64,000 nucleotides of DNA from Oceanobacter sp. 1_MG-2023 (lineage in GTDB: Bacteria; Pseudomonadota; Gammaproteobacteria; Pseudomonadales; Oceanobacteraceae), in contig NZ_JAUYWA010000015.1 of NCBI RefSeq assembly GCF_030689025.1, positions 1 through 64,000 on the forward strand, in the 5' to 3' direction. Numbering within the stretch: position 1 is the first letter of the stretch; each line of letters begins with the position of its first letter. The position numbers and the translations under genes were made by a program. Shown here piece by piece: positions 29,589 to 38,735 of the stretch. The notes under the pieces are model-generated. The model did not search any database, was not told where the DNA came from, and saw nothing but the letters and a program-made list of their open reading frames with translations.

Positions 29589-29600
29589 TACCAGAACGGA

Positions 29601-30455
29601 TCAGGCTTCGGGGTTACGCCGCTTGGGACGTGGGCCAACCTGCTGACGTATTTTTTGACGCTTTTGCTGGCGCTGGAATTGTTCTTTTTCTTTCCCGACC
29701 AACCGGCGCACGCGTTTACGCTCCAGGCTGACCGAGTCTGACAGGTCATTCAGCTCACGCTGGCCCAGCTCAACCCAGGTACCGACCGGAATATTGGATG
29801 GCAGAAAAATACAGCCATAGCGCACCCGTTTAAGACGACTGACTTCAATTCCCTGGCTTTCCCACAAGCGCCGCACTTCGCGGTTACGACCTTCCATCAC
29901 CACCACGTGATACCACTTGTTCTGGCCTTCGCCATCGAAGTATTTCACATCGGCAAACTTGGCCATGCCGTCATCCAGCAAGACGCCTTCTTTCAGCCGG
30001 GTAATCATCGCCTCATCCACATCACCCCGAACCCGCACCGCGTACTCACGATCGACACCGGTCGATGGATGCATCAACCGGTTGGCCAGTTCACCATCGG
30101 TGGTGAATAGCAGCAAGCCGCTGGTATTGATATCCAGACGGCCAACATTGATCCAGCGTTCGCCTTTGGTTTTGGGCAAGTGATCAAAAACCGTCGGGCG
30201 CTTCTCCGGGTCGGTACGGCTGCACACTTCGCCCACCGGCTTGTTATAAGCCAGCACGCGGCGATCCCGGCCAATATCATCCAGCTTGAGCGGGCGACCA
30301 TCGAGGCGCACATCATCATACTTATCGGCGCGATCACCCAACACGGCGGTTTTGCCATTCAGGCCCACACGACCTTCAGCAATCCAGCGTTCGGCTTCAC
30401 GACGAGAGCTGGCAATGGCACTGACGGCCAGGATTTTTTGTATACGTTCTTTCAT
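29601..30455 (-). CDS. rluB: 23S rRNA pseudouridine(2605) synthase
   Basis: RluB converts U2605 of 23S rRNA to pseudouridine. The 284-residue protein has an S4 RNA-binding domain at the N terminus (RIQKILAVSAIASSRREAE), then the catalytic domain with GRLDINTSGLLLFTTDGELA holding the catalytic Asp, and a basic C-terminal tail rich in Gln, Lys and Arg (from about 245), usual for RluB. The closely related RluE and RluF are less likely given the S4 domain and the tail. It overlaps scpB by four bases, so it is the last gene of a trpS-scpA-scpB-rluB operon, an arrangement common in proteobacteria. Confidence 0.94.
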   Translation of the reverse strand: MKERIQKILAVSAIASSRREAERWIAEGRVGLNGKTAVLGDRADKYDDVRLDGRPLKLDDIGRDRRVLAYNKPVGEVCSRTDPEKRPTVFDHLPKTKGERWINVGRLDINTSGLLLFTTDGELANRLMHPSTGVDREYAVRVRGDVDEAMITRLKEGVLLDDGMAKFADVKYFDGEGQNKWYHVVVMEGRNREVRRLWESQGIEVSRLKRVRYGCIFLPSNIPVGTWVELGQRELNDLSDSVSLERKRVRRLVGKEKEQFQRQQKRQKIRQQVGPRPKRRNPEA

Positions 30456-31414
30456 GACGGTTTATCTTGTTTACGGGCATCCTCTGCATCATCTTCCGAT
30501 GCCGCTGAGTCTGCAGGTGTCTGGGAAGCGTCCCGCTGTGCTGGTTGTTGCAGCCGGTCGATCAAATCGTCAAGCTGCTTCCGGGCGGGGACGCCCTCTG
30601 TATTGCTACCTTTGGTGATCTTGTTATTGCTGCCTGAGTCATGCTCATTACGGGCCAGCAAATTCTGTTCAACTCGGGCGACCAGTGCATCGGCCTCGGC
30701 CAAGTCATCGGCGGTGGCATCCAGAACATCGGCACCACGCCGAGCGACGTCTTCGTCGCGGGTAAATGTATAATCTTCATCGGGACGGCGCTTGGCGTCG
30801 GCATTCTCACCCAACGCCTGCTTGCGATTGTCCTCATCCAGCTCCCGGATAGCCATCAGAGAGGGTAGTTGATCAAGGCTACTGAGGCCAAAATAATCGA
30901 GAAATTCTGCCGTGGTGGCGAACAGCGCTGGCCGCCCCGGTACATCACGATGACCGACCACCTTGATCCATTCACGCTCCAGCAAGGTCTTGATAATACC
31001 GGAACTGACCACCACGCCACGTACATCTTCAATATCACCTCGGGTCACTGGTTGTCGATAGGCGATCAGCACCAGGGTTTCCAGTAAAGCCCGGGTATAA
31101 CGCGGTGGCCGCTCCTGCCATAACCGGCTGACCCAGGGCATGGTGTGCTGACGCACCTGCAATCGATAGCCACTGGCGACCTTGACCAGTTCAATACCTC
31201 GCCCCTGCAGCTGCTGATCCAGCAACTCAAGGGCAGCGCGCAGTTCTGAATTAAGCGGTTTCTGCGACTCCTCAAACAGGCTGGCCATACGCTCCAGCGA
31301 CATCGGTGCGGCATGAACCAGCATCGCAGCTTCCAATACAGCAGCCAGCTGCTCTGCTGTCAGGCCATGGCGAACCAGTGACTGATTGCGGTGATGACGG
31401 TCAGGATTATTCAT
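30452..31414 (-). CDS. scpB: Segregation and condensation protein B
   Basis: ScpB is a kleisin-interacting winged-helix protein of the SMC-ScpAB condensin. The core (about residues 18-190) contains two winged-helix units with typical ETLVLIAYRQPVTRGDIEDV (near 113-132) and HRDVPGRPALFATTAEFLDY. After that comes a long acidic, low-complexity C-terminal extension of about 130 residues, longer than in most relatives and probably disordered. It overlaps scpA by eight bases. Presence of ScpAB implies an SMC protein elsewhere in the genome in place of, or beside, MukBEF. Confidence 0.95.
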   Translation of the reverse strand: MNNPDRHHRNQSLVRHGLTAEQLAAVLEAAMLVHAAPMSLERMASLFEESQKPLNSELRAALELLDQQLQGRGIELVKVASGYRLQVRQHTMPWVSRLWQERPPRYTRALLETLVLIAYRQPVTRGDIEDVRGVVVSSGIIKTLLEREWIKVVGHRDVPGRPALFATTAEFLDYFGLSSLDQLPSLMAIRELDEDNRKQALGENADAKRRPDEDYTFTRDEDVARRGADVLDATADDLAEADALVARVEQNLLARNEHDSGSNNKITKGSNTEGVPARKQLDDLIDRLQQPAQRDASQTPADSAASEDDAEDARKQDKPS

Positions 31415-32309
31415 CGTCAGTGTACTCTCCGCTTGCGGGCTTCATCCGCACATGGATCGGACCAAATGGCTGCTGTTGCACCAGCTCGATCAGTTTTTCT
31501 TTTACCAGTTCCAGCACCGCCAGAAAGGTCACAACAACCCCCAGACGACCTTCCGTCGAATCAAACAGCTGCAGGAACGGGCTGAATTCATCGCCATCCA
31601 GTCGCTCCAGTACCTGGCTCATACGCTCCCGGGTTGATAGCTGCTCACGTTGTACTTCGTGATGTTCGGTACGGTCAGCCCGCCGCAGAATATCGGCATA
31701 AGCCAGCATCAGCTCCCGCATGTCGACATCCGGGTGCATACGGGTCACTGTCGGCTGCTCGATACGAAGACTGGCCTGTTGCCAGTCCCGCTCCATACGC
31801 GGCAGGGCATCCAGGTCTTCAGCGGCCGTCTTGAAACGCTCATATTCCTGCAAGCGGCGGATCAGCTCGGCGCGAGGGTCTTCTTCTTCATCATCACTGC
31901 CGTCACTGTGACGAGGCAACAGCATGCGGCTTTTGATTTCTGCCAGCATGGCGGCCATGACCAGATACTCCCCCGCCAGCTCCAGCTGCATTTCTTGCAT
32001 CACATCAATGTAACGCAGGTACTGATCAACAATATCAGCCACATTGACGTCGAGAATATCCAGGTTCTGTTTGCGAATCAGGTACAGCAGCAGATCCAGT
32101 GGCCCTTCAAATTGCTCCAGAATCACTTCCAGCGCATCGGGAGGTATGTACAAATCCAGCGGCAACTGGGTCAGGGGCTGCCCTTGTACCAAAGCAAAGG
32201 ATATCGCTGGCGGCGTCGATTCAAGAGATTCGGTCACTTCAGTGACATCCACAGCGGCAACGGAGGTATTGCCGGGTGCTGGGGCGGCGTTATTCTGCGC
32301 GTGTGTCAC
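31407..32309 (-). CDS. scpA: Segregation and condensation protein A
   Basis: ScpA is the kleisin that bridges the SMC heads. A 55-residue disordered N-terminal leader precedes the conserved FEGPLDLLLYLIRKQNLDIL (near 68-87), followed by DQYLRYIDVMQEM and AGEYLVMAAMLAEIKSRMLL. The C-terminal winged-helix region ends with a LAVLELVKEKLIEL helix that binds the SMC cap. At 300 residues it is a usual length. It starts eight bases after the Fe-S-type trpS gene and overlaps scpB, so the three are co-transcribed. Confidence 0.96.
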   Translation of the reverse strand: MTHAQNNAAPAPGNTSVAAVDVTEVTESLESTPPAISFALVQGQPLTQLPLDLYIPPDALEVILEQFEGPLDLLLYLIRKQNLDILDVNVADIVDQYLRYIDVMQEMQLELAGEYLVMAAMLAEIKSRMLLPRHSDGSDDEEEDPRAELIRRLQEYERFKTAAEDLDALPRMERDWQQASLRIEQPTVTRMHPDVDMRELMLAYADILRRADRTEHHEVQREQLSTRERMSQVLERLDGDEFSPFLQLFDSTEGRLGVVVTFLAVLELVKEKLIELVQQQPFGPIHVRMKPASGEYTDDE

Positions 32310-32317
32310 AGCCTCTC

Positions 32318-33532
32318 CTAGCGATAGCTTAATCCCATGGCCTCGCGCACTTCATCCAGTGTCGCTCGCGCTGCATCCCGCGCTTTGTCGGTACCATCCG
32401 CAATCAGACTGCGGAGCAAATCCGGCTCGTTTTCATATTGTGCCGCGCGGGCACGAATCGGTTCCTGCTCAGCCACGATCGCATCGATCACCGGTTGTTT
32501 GCATTCCAGACATCCCCACTCACCACCACGACAGGCGCCCTGGACACGCTGCTGCAGTGATTCATCGGAATAGACCTGATGAAAGGGCCATACCGGGCAC
32601 ACATCCGGGTTGCCGGGGTCTGTCAGCCGGACTCGTGCCGGATCGGTGCGCATGGTGCGGATTTTCTGGCTGACCTCATCAGGCTCAGCACGTAATGGAA
32701 TAAAATTATTCCCGGAGCTGGACATTTTTTCGCCGTCCAGGCCGGGCATTTTCGCCGTAGCCGTCAGCATTTCATGGGGTTCCGGCAGAATGGTTCGCCC
32801 TACACCTTCAAGATAACCGATCAGGCGTTCCCGATCGGATAGCGTCAGGCTGACCTGTTCCCGCACCAGCGCCTGGGCAGTCAACAAGGCGTCGTTATTG
32901 CCATGCGAAAGAAAATCCCGCCGCAATTCCTTGTACAGCTTGCCGGTCTTTTTACCGATTTTTTTTAACGCCAGCCGGGCATGGTCTTCAAACCCGGCTT
33001 CGCGGCCGTATAAATGATTAAAACGGCGGGCCAGATCTCGCGCCATTTCGATATGAGCCACCTGATCGGCACCGACCGGCACCAGACCAGCGCGATAGGT
33101 CAGAATATCGGCGGCTTGCAGCAAGGGATAACCCAGCAGGCCATACGTCGATGATTCCGATTCATGCAGGGACGATTTTTTGTCTTTGTAGCTCGGTACC
33201 CGCTCCAGCCAGCCTTGTGGCGTCAGCATCGACAGCAACAAATGCAGCTCGGCTTGCTCCGGTATTTTGCTTTGGATAAATAATGTCGCAGACCCCGGAT
33301 TGATCCCCGCTGCCAGCCAGTCGATCAGCATGTCCCAGACATGGGTCGACAATGCCTGTGGCTGCTCGTACTCAGTGGTCATGGCGTGCCAGTCGGCAAC
33401 AAAGAAAAAACATTCATATTCGTGCTGCAAACGCACCCAGCTTTTTAATACGCCGTGATAGTGCCCGAGATGCAACCGCCCTGTCGGGCGCATACCGGAA
33501 ACCACGCGCCGCTGGGAATCCATGGAGCTCAA
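32318..33532 (-). CDS. trpS: Tryptophanyl-tRNA synthetase, long form with four-cysteine motif
   Basis: A class Ic synthetase charging tRNA-Trp. The HIGH-type motif is HLGH (21-24) and the KMSKS loop reads KMSSS (269-273). Compared with the neighbouring paralogue it has an insert of roughly 60 residues before KMSSS and a cysteine set C312-x21-C334-x6-C341-x2-C344. This closely resembles the C-x22-C-x6-C-x2-C motif that binds a [4Fe-4S] cluster in Thermotoga maritima TrpRS, so an Fe-S cluster is likely. The start is TTG at 33532, with AGAGGG seven bases upstream; ATG at 33523 is the alternative. It leads the scpA-scpB-rluB operon. A second trpS lies directly upstream. Confidence 0.93.
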   Translation of the reverse strand: MSSMDSQRRVVSGMRPTGRLHLGHYHGVLKSWVRLQHEYECFFFVADWHAMTTEYEQPQALSTHVWDMLIDWLAAGINPGSATLFIQSKIPEQAELHLLLSMLTPQGWLERVPSYKDKKSSLHESESSTYGLLGYPLLQAADILTYRAGLVPVGADQVAHIEMARDLARRFNHLYGREAGFEDHARLALKKIGKKTGKLYKELRRDFLSHGNNDALLTAQALVREQVSLTLSDRERLIGYLEGVGRTILPEPHEMLTATAKMPGLDGEKMSSSGNNFIPLRAEPDEVSQKIRTMRTDPARVRLTDPGNPDVCPVWPFHQVYSDESLQQRVQGACRGGEWGCLECKQPVIDAIVAEQEPIRARAAQYENEPDLLRSLIADGTDKARDAARATLDEVREAMGLSYR

Positions 33533-33629
33533 ATAACATCCCTCTTGTATTGATCCTGATACGGACTACCTGCCAAACGCAGGTGCCAGTGACAACAAAT
33601 ACGGATAACCCGATTCACCGAACGGGTTT

Positions 33630-34679
33630 TCAAAACAAGCGGGCGATACCTACCGCCTGCCGCACCTCAGCCATCATGGGTTCACTGATGGCGCGAGCGC
33701 GGGCAGCACCGGCCTGCAGCTGTTCTTCGATATCCTGGGGACGGCTCATCAAGTCGTTGTAACGCTCCCGTGATTCAGCCAGCTCAGCGTTGATCAGCTC
33801 GAACAGTTGTTTCTTCGCTTCACCCCAGGCAATACCATCAGCAAAGGCCTGGCGCATGGCGGCGGTTTGTTCGTCGGAAGCAAAGGCTTGCCAGATCTGG
33901 AAGACCGCAGAGGTATCCGGGTCTTTGGCTTCACCGGGTTCCAACAGGTTGGTCTTGATCTTGTTGATGTGTTTTTTCAGTTGTTTCTCAGGCAAAAAGA
34001 GCGGAATGGTATTACCGTAGCTTTTGCTCATTTTACGACCGTCCAGCCCTTGCAGCACGGCCACCTGATCACTCACAACGTAATCGGGCAGCGTCAGAAT
34101 CGGGGCCTTGTTGGCATAGATATGGTTAAAACGCTGGGCGATATCGCGGGCCATTTCCACATGCTGGATCTGATCCTTGCCAACCGGTATATGTGTGGCA
34201 CCAAACATCAGGATATCCGCTGCCATTAGTACCGGGTAGCTGAACAGGCCCATGCTGATGCCTTTGTCGGCATCCACACCGTCGGCTACGTTGACGTCCA
34301 CGGATGCCTTGTAGGCATGTGCCCGGTTCATCAATCCCTTGGCGCAAATACAGCTGAGAACCCAGCACAGTTCCGTGATCTGGGGAATATTTGACTGCCG
34401 GTAAAAAACGGCTTTGCTGGTATCCAGCCCCAAGGCAAGCCAGGTCGCGGCAATTTCCTTGGTGGACTGTTGGACCGCGGCCGGGTCCTGACATTTGATC
34501 AGGGCATGATAATCTGCCAGAAAATAGAACGACTCGTTGGTATCTTCCCGGCTGGCTTCAATGGCTGGCCGAATGGCTCCGACGTAGTTCCCCAAATGAG
34601 GTGTTCCGGAGGTGGTAATGCCGGTCAGAACCCGTTTGGGGCCATTTGGCACAGTGGCATTCGAAGCGTCTTGAGTCAT
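33630..34679 (-). CDS. trpS: Tryptophanyl-tRNA synthetase, compact form
   Basis: This compact TrpRS of 349 residues (start ATG 34679; an in-frame ATG at 34688 is also possible) has an HLGN form of the HIGH motif near residue 28, [10 protein letters not shown], the [18 protein letters not shown] active-site stretch and a perfect KMSKS near 216-220. It lacks the cysteines and the insert of the downstream paralogue. The two proteins belong to clearly different TrpRS subgroups, so this is not a recent duplication. A promoter with -35, -10 and GC-rich discriminator sits 31 bases upstream. The 97-base gap to the next trpS shows no terminator. Confidence 0.95.
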   Translation of the reverse strand: MTQDASNATVPNGPKRVLTGITTSGTPHLGNYVGAIRPAIEASREDTNESFYFLADYHALIKCQDPAAVQQSTKEIAATWLALGLDTSKAVFYRQSNIPQITELCWVLSCICAKGLMNRAHAYKASVDVNVADGVDADKGISMGLFSYPVLMAADILMFGATHIPVGKDQIQHVEMARDIAQRFNHIYANKAPILTLPDYVVSDQVAVLQGLDGRKMSKSYGNTIPLFLPEKQLKKHINKIKTNLLEPGEAKDPDTSAVFQIWQAFASDEQTAAMRQAFADGIAWGEAKKQLFELINAELAESRERYNDLMSRPQDIEEQLQAGAARARAISEPMMAEVRQAVGIARLF

Positions 34680-34710
34680 TCTAATCATCCAGGCAAGCGA
34701 AACAACAAAA

Positions 34711-34744
34711 CGCGCATCATACCGGTTTTATCCCCGACTGACAG
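34711..34744 (-). promoter_or_regulatory. Promoter of the compact trpS gene
   Basis: On the minus strand CTGTCA (34739-34744) and TATGAT (34716-34721) are 17 bases apart, and GCGCG follows the -10 (34711-34715). The discriminator matches those of gyrA and the two tRNA genes. Confidence 0.65.
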
Positions 34745-34756
34745 CCCGGCCGATGA

Positions 34757-35380
34757 CTAGTCGAGGATATCCGCCGCATCCCCGACCCCTTGTCGAATCA
34801 GCTCTGGTGCGTCGCCGGTCATATCAATCACGGTCGTGGCTTCAAAACCGCAATAACCGCCATCGATAATCAGATCGAGCTGGTTTTCCAGGGTTTGACG
34901 AATATCGTAAGGATCGGACAGCGGCATATCGTCTCCGGGCATAATCAATGAACTGGTCATCAGTGGTTCATCCATGGCCTCCAGCAAGGCCATGGCGATG
35001 GCGTTGTCTGGTACCCGAATACCGATGGTGCGTTTTTTCGGGTGCATCAGCAGTCTTGGTACTTCACGGGTGGCGGGCAAAATAAACGTGAATGCCCCCG
35101 GTGTATGGGCTTTGAGCAACCGGTACTGGCTGTTGTCTACCTTGGCAAACGTTGCCAATTCAGAGAAATCCCGACACAACAAAGTAAAATTGTGTTTCGG
35201 CCCCAGCTGGCGCAAACGCTGGATTGTTTCTGTGGCTTTTTTGTCTCCGATACGGCATGCCAGCGCATACGAGCATTCGGTGGGAATAATACCAACGCCG
35301 CCTTTACGCAGTACTTCAACAGCCTGATTAATCAGTCGTGCCTGGGGATTGTCTGGATGAATCTGTAAAAATTGGCTCAT
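34757..35380 (-). CDS. YciO-type L-threonylcarbamoyladenylate synthase family protein
   Basis: The 207-residue protein has the YrdC/Sua5 fold: GIIPTECSYALACRIGDK, KHNFTLLCRDFSEL, TPGAFTFILPATREVPRLL and the RTIGIRVPDN segment. Length and flavour match YciO (206 residues in E. coli) more than TsaC, which is the dedicated t6A enzyme. Its physiological role is therefore uncertain. The start at 35380 is chosen because AGGAG lies five bases upstream; a further in-frame ATG at 35401 is not needed. In E. coli yciO is next to rnm (yciV), and the same pair is found here. Confidence 0.9.
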   Translation of the reverse strand: MSQFLQIHPDNPQARLINQAVEVLRKGGVGIIPTECSYALACRIGDKKATETIQRLRQLGPKHNFTLLCRDFSELATFAKVDNSQYRLLKAHTPGAFTFILPATREVPRLLMHPKKRTIGIRVPDNAIAMALLEAMDEPLMTSSLIMPGDDMPLSDPYDIRQTLENQLDLIIDGGYCGFEATTVIDMTGDAPELIRQGVGDAADILD

Positions 35381-35481
35381 GTTAACTCCTGTCTCTTTCA
35401 ATCAATCTGCCATATTGATCATACGCCGACGGTCACTCGCCTGCTTAAAAAACCATAACGCAGATCAACGGCAACCCGTGC

Positions 35482-36372
35482 TCAACATGGCGCGGAGGAA
35501 GAAGCTGACCATTGCTGCCACACCGGGGTAATCAGCGACGGATAAGCCGGCATCATACCCAGCTCGAGGCCAAAACGGTTCGGGCCGTGGTAATCACTAC
35601 CGCAGGAGCCAAGCATATTGAACTCCCGCGCCAGCGAGGCCATCTGCCCCGCCTGATTGCTGTCCATTTTACCGTAACTGACTTCCAGCGCCTGACCACC
35701 CGCAGCGATAAAATCCCGCACACAGCTGCGTAATTTGGTACGGGTCATATTGTAAAGGTGGGCATGGGCCAACACCGGTATGCCACCCGCTGCCACAATC
35801 CACTCCACTGCAGTAGCCATATCAGGCCAGCCGCTTTTGACGTCACCGATCTTCCCCGCACCCAATAATTTACTAAACGCCTGCTGCACACTGGGCACCA
35901 GGCCTTTCTCGACCAGGTATTTGGCAAAATGTGGACGCCCCAACTGATCCGCTGTGGTGTTACCGAAGGCTATCACTTCTGCCAGCGGGATCTCACACCG
36001 CAGTTTTTTCGCCAGCCGCGCAGCGATAATTTCTGCCCGCGCTGCCCGCACAGTACTCTGATGCTGTTCTGCCTGTTGCATCACCGCCGCCTCCGGATCA
36101 AAGCCGAGCCCGACAATATGTACCGATACACCACTCCAGACAGTCGACAGCTCAATTCCGGGGATCAGCTGTATCCCCAGCTCCGCTGCGGTATGCTGGC
36201 CGCGACGGAACCCGTCAACCGTATCGTGGTCTGTGATCGCCAGAGTTTTGATACCGCGCTCGGCAGCAAGACGCACTAGCTCGTCTGCCGGAAAGTGGCC
36301 ATCGGAGGCATTGCTGTGGCAGTGTAAATCGATCTCTGAGTTCACATGGACGCTCTTGGTAGGTTCAGCCAT
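35482..36372 (-). CDS. rnm: PHP-domain phosphoesterase, RNase AM-like
   Basis: A PHP-family metalloenzyme of about 296 residues. The metal ligands are visible in DLHCHSNASDGHF, ITDHDTVDGF, PGIELSTVW, HAHLYNM and GSDYHGPNRFG. E. coli YciV in the same neighbourhood is RNase AM (5' nucleoside 3',5'-bisphosphate phosphatase and 5'-3' exoribonuclease that matures rRNA 5' ends), which is the inferred role. The frame is open to 36525, but MAEPTKSVHVNS at 36372 (or MSHYNRP at 36396) is the credible start, since anything longer enters the divergent yciB gene. It probably shares a promoter region with yciB. Confidence 0.88.
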   Translation of the reverse strand: MAEPTKSVHVNSEIDLHCHSNASDGHFPADELVRLAAERGIKTLAITDHDTVDGFRRGQHTAAELGIQLIPGIELSTVWSGVSVHIVGLGFDPEAAVMQQAEQHQSTVRAARAEIIAARLAKKLRCEIPLAEVIAFGNTTADQLGRPHFAKYLVEKGLVPSVQQAFSKLLGAGKIGDVKSGWPDMATAVEWIVAAGGIPVLAHAHLYNMTRTKLRSCVRDFIAAGGQALEVSYGKMDSNQAGQMASLAREFNMLGSCGSDYHGPNRFGLELGMMPAYPSLITPVWQQWSASSSAPC

Positions 36373-36410
36373 AATCGGCCTATTGTAATGGGACATAGAA
36401 TGCGAAGCGA

Positions 36411-37016
36411 ATGAAGTTACTCCTGGATTTTTTACCGATCGTTGTTTTTTTTCTGACCTACAAGTTCGCTCCCGAGCTGATTGAGTGGGTATCGCCTTGG
36501 TTGAATGTCGACCAGCAGGCCTCATTACATGCCATGGAACCGATCGTACTGGCCACCGCCGTACTGATTCCGGCCACCATTTTGCAAATCCTTTATACCC
36601 GCTTCACCACGGGTAAAATCGAGAACATGCATCTGGTGACTCTGGCTCTGGTGGTACTGATGGGCGGCGCCACGGTTATTCTGCAAGACAAAACCTTTAT
36701 TCAATGGAAACCCACCGTTGTAAACTGGCTGTTTGCAGCGGCTTTTCTGGGTACCTACTGGATCACAGGAAAAACCCTGCTGCAGCGTATGATGGGTCAG
36801 AACCTGACGCTTCCTACACAAGTCTGGGTTCAGCTGAACTACGCCTGGGTGGCTTTTTTCCTGCTGAGTGGCATCACCAACCTGCTGGTTGCCTATAACT
36901 TTTCTGAAGATATATGGGTTAACTTCAAACTGTTTGGCCTATTGGGACTGACCATTGTATTTATCGTGGCGCAGTCGATATTTTTATACAAATACATGAA
37001 TCACGAGGAGTCCTGA
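36411..37016 (+). CDS. yciB: Inner membrane septation protein A (YciB)
   Basis: The 201-residue protein has five or six membrane helices (for example LLLDFLPIVVFFLTYKF, ALVVLMGGATVIL, LFGLLGLTIVFIVAQSIFL) and the conserved DFLPIVVFF and family loops (ILQDKTFIQWKPTVVNWLFA shows the typical FIxWKPT). YciB (also IspZ) is linked to septation and envelope integrity and interacts with elongasome and divisome proteins in E. coli. Four bases separate its stop from yciI, which overlaps its ribosome binding site, so the two are coupled as in many proteobacteria. Confidence 0.95.
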   Translation: MKLLLDFLPIVVFFLTYKFAPELIEWVSPWLNVDQQASLHAMEPIVLATAVLIPATILQILYTRFTTGKIENMHLVTLALVVLMGGATVILQDKTFIQWKPTVVNWLFAAAFLGTYWITGKTLLQRMMGQNLTLPTQVWVQLNYAWVAFFLLSGITNLLVAYNFSEDIWVNFKLFGLLGLTIVFIVAQSIFLYKYMNHEES

Positions 37017-37019
37017 ACC

Positions 37020-37319
37020 ATGTGGTATGCCATTATCAGTCAAGACGTTGACAACAGTCTCGATCAGCGCCTGTCTGCCCGTCCGGCCCATTTGAAGCGT
37101 TTGCAAACCCTGTCGGACGAAGGCCGTTTACTGGTTGCCGGGCCTCATCCTGCCATCGATAGCGACGATCCCGGCAAGGCCGGATTTACCGGCAGCCTGG
37201 TGATTGCCGAATTCAACTCACTGCACGATGCCCAGCAGTGGGCTGACAGTGACCCTTATATCGATGCGGGCGTATACCAGCAGGTCATCGTAAAACCGTT
37301 CAAGAAAGTGTTGCCTTAA
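37020..37319 (+). CDS. yciI: YciI family protein
   Basis: A 99-residue ferredoxin-like alpha/beta barrel protein beginning [20 protein letters not shown]. The conserved His (RPAHLKRL) and Asp/Glu ([11 protein letters not shown]) of the putative active site are present. YciI proteins are small cytoplasmic enzymes or binding proteins of uncertain function, some acting in chloroaromatic breakdown. GAGGAG lies within the last codons of yciB, which supports co-translation. Confidence 0.93.
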   Translation: MWYAIISQDVDNSLDQRLSARPAHLKRLQTLSDEGRLLVAGPHPAIDSDDPGKAGFTGSLVIAEFNSLHDAQQWADSDPYIDAGVYQQVIVKPFKKVLP

Positions 37320-37341
37320 GGCAACCCGCAAGGAGTAAGAC

Positions 37342-38070
37342 GTGAAACTGTTAACGCAACTGGGGTTATGCCTGATCATCGCCGCAGGCACAACAGCGAC
37401 AAGCGGCGCTCAGGCAGAACAAACCGCGGCCGGTGACAGTTATGTTGCCGTCTCTGCCGGTTCAAAACGCTATGTCACCGACACGCTGTGGCTGCAACTG
37501 CGTTCCGGCCCTTCTGCCCAACACCGGATTATCCAGGCGCTGAAAAGCGGTGAGCACCTGACCCTGATTGGCGAAAATACCGATGCTGGCTATTCACTGG
37601 TACGAACCAGCAAGAACAACGAAGGCTGGGTTCTGACCCGCTACCTCGACAACCAGCCCACCGCACGGGAGCATCTGGTTGTTGTCAACCAGGAGCTGGA
37701 ACGGACCAAAGCAGAACTCACCACTGCAACCGAACGCCTGCAAGCCCTGGAGACCGAGGTCAAAGGATTACGTTCCGAACGCAGCGACCTGGAGCAAAAA
37801 ACCGTTCAGGTCACCCAGGAACTGAACAATATCCGTGAAGTATCTTCTGGTGCGCTGGCACTGGATGAAAAAGCCCGCAAATTATCGACCCGTAATCAGG
37901 AGCTGGAAATCCAGCTCGAAGCGATAAGTGTCGAAAACGCACAATTACGCGAAGACCGCGACCTCAACCGCCTGATTTATGGTGGAGGTCTGGTCTTTCT
38001 CGGCATTCTGGCCGGCTTGATCCTGCCTTCCCTTCGTGGTGGTCGCAAGCACACCAGCAGCTGGTCCTGA
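37342..38070 (+). CDS. TIGR04211-type SH3 domain protein, membrane anchored
   Basis: The 242-residue protein starts at GTG 37342 after AAGGAG. It has a signal peptide (LLTQLGLCLIIAAGTTATSGAQA), a bacterial SH3 domain (about 40-105, RYVTDTLWLQLRSGPSAQH to EGWVLTRYL), a long coiled coil (about 112-215) and a C-terminal membrane helix (GGGLVFLGILAGLILPSL) with a short basic tail. This is the YgiM-like architecture: a periplasmic SH3 head on a coiled-coil stalk fixed in the inner membrane. SH3b domains often bind cell-wall peptides; a role in envelope organisation is inferred. Confidence 0.88.
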   Translation: MKLLTQLGLCLIIAAGTTATSGAQAEQTAAGDSYVAVSAGSKRYVTDTLWLQLRSGPSAQHRIIQALKSGEHLTLIGENTDAGYSLVRTSKNNEGWVLTRYLDNQPTAREHLVVVNQELERTKAELTTATERLQALETEVKGLRSERSDLEQKTVQVTQELNNIREVSSGALALDEKARKLSTRNQELEIQLEAISVENAQLREDRDLNRLIYGGGLVFLGILAGLILPSLRGGRKHTSSWS

Positions 38071-38089
38071 TCGCGGCCCGGCACCGCCC

Positions 38090-38115
38090 GTCATTCCGGC
38101 CGGTGCCGGAATGAC
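38090..38115. repeat. Perfect palindrome upstream of the cyclophilin gene
   Basis: GTCATTCCGG (38090-38099) pairs perfectly with CCGGAATGAC (38106-38115) over a six-base loop. There is no T-run. It resembles REP-type intergenic palindromes, and a related hairpin follows the next gene. Confidence 0.75.
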
Positions 38116-38151
38116 ACCGGCCTGATACCTATTTATTTCTGGAGTAAATCG

Positions 38152-38721
38152 ATGTTCCGTCGTTTGTTAGTTAAACAGCTACTGGCCCTGAGCGCCGTTT
38201 TGATGTTATCCCCCGCCTGGGCCGATGCCACCCCACAAGCACCGGTTGCCGTCCGCCTGACCACCAATATGGGTGTTATTGAGCTGGCCCTGGATCGTAA
38301 CAAGGCCCCCATTTCGGTAGAGAACTTTCTGACCTATATGAACAGCGGCCATTACAATCAAACGCTGTTCCACCGCGTTATCGACGATTTCATGATTCAG
38401 GGCGGCGGCTTCACCACCGACATGCGCCAGCGTGCTACCTTGCCTCCCATTGCCAACGAAGCTGAAAACGGCTTAAAAAACGTACGGGGCAGCATCGCCA
38501 TGGCTCGCCGGAACGATCCTGCCAGCGCCACCAGCCAGTTTTTTATCAACCTGAGCGATAACCACTTTCTCGATAACGGCAGCCGGGGTTTCGGTTACGC
38601 TGTATTCGGCAAGGTCACCAAGGGGATGGATGTAGTGGATGCCATCGGCAAGGTCAAAACCCTGCGAGGAGACAAACCCGCAGAACCGGTGATCCTTATC
38701 AGTGTGGAAAAAATCCAGTAA
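38152..38721 (+). CDS. ppiA: Periplasmic peptidylprolyl cis-trans isomerase (cyclophilin)
   Basis: A 189-residue cyclophilin with a signal peptide ([17 protein letters not shown]), so periplasmic. Active-site features are [15 protein letters not shown] with the catalytic Arg, [10 protein letters not shown], and [19 protein letters not shown]. coli PpiA has the same architecture and length; the cytoplasmic PpiB lacks a leader. GGAG precedes the ATG by seven bases. Palindromes stand on both sides of the gene, so it is probably its own transcription unit. Confidence 0.92.
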   Translation: MFRRLLVKQLLALSAVLMLSPAWADATPQAPVAVRLTTNMGVIELALDRNKAPISVENFLTYMNSGHYNQTLFHRVIDDFMIQGGGFTTDMRQRATLPPIANEAENGLKNVRGSIAMARRNDPASATSQFFINLSDNHFLDNGSRGFGYAVFGKVTKGMDVVDAIGKVKTLRGDKPAEPVILISVEKIQ

Positions 38722-38735
38722 CGACCGGCAGCAGC

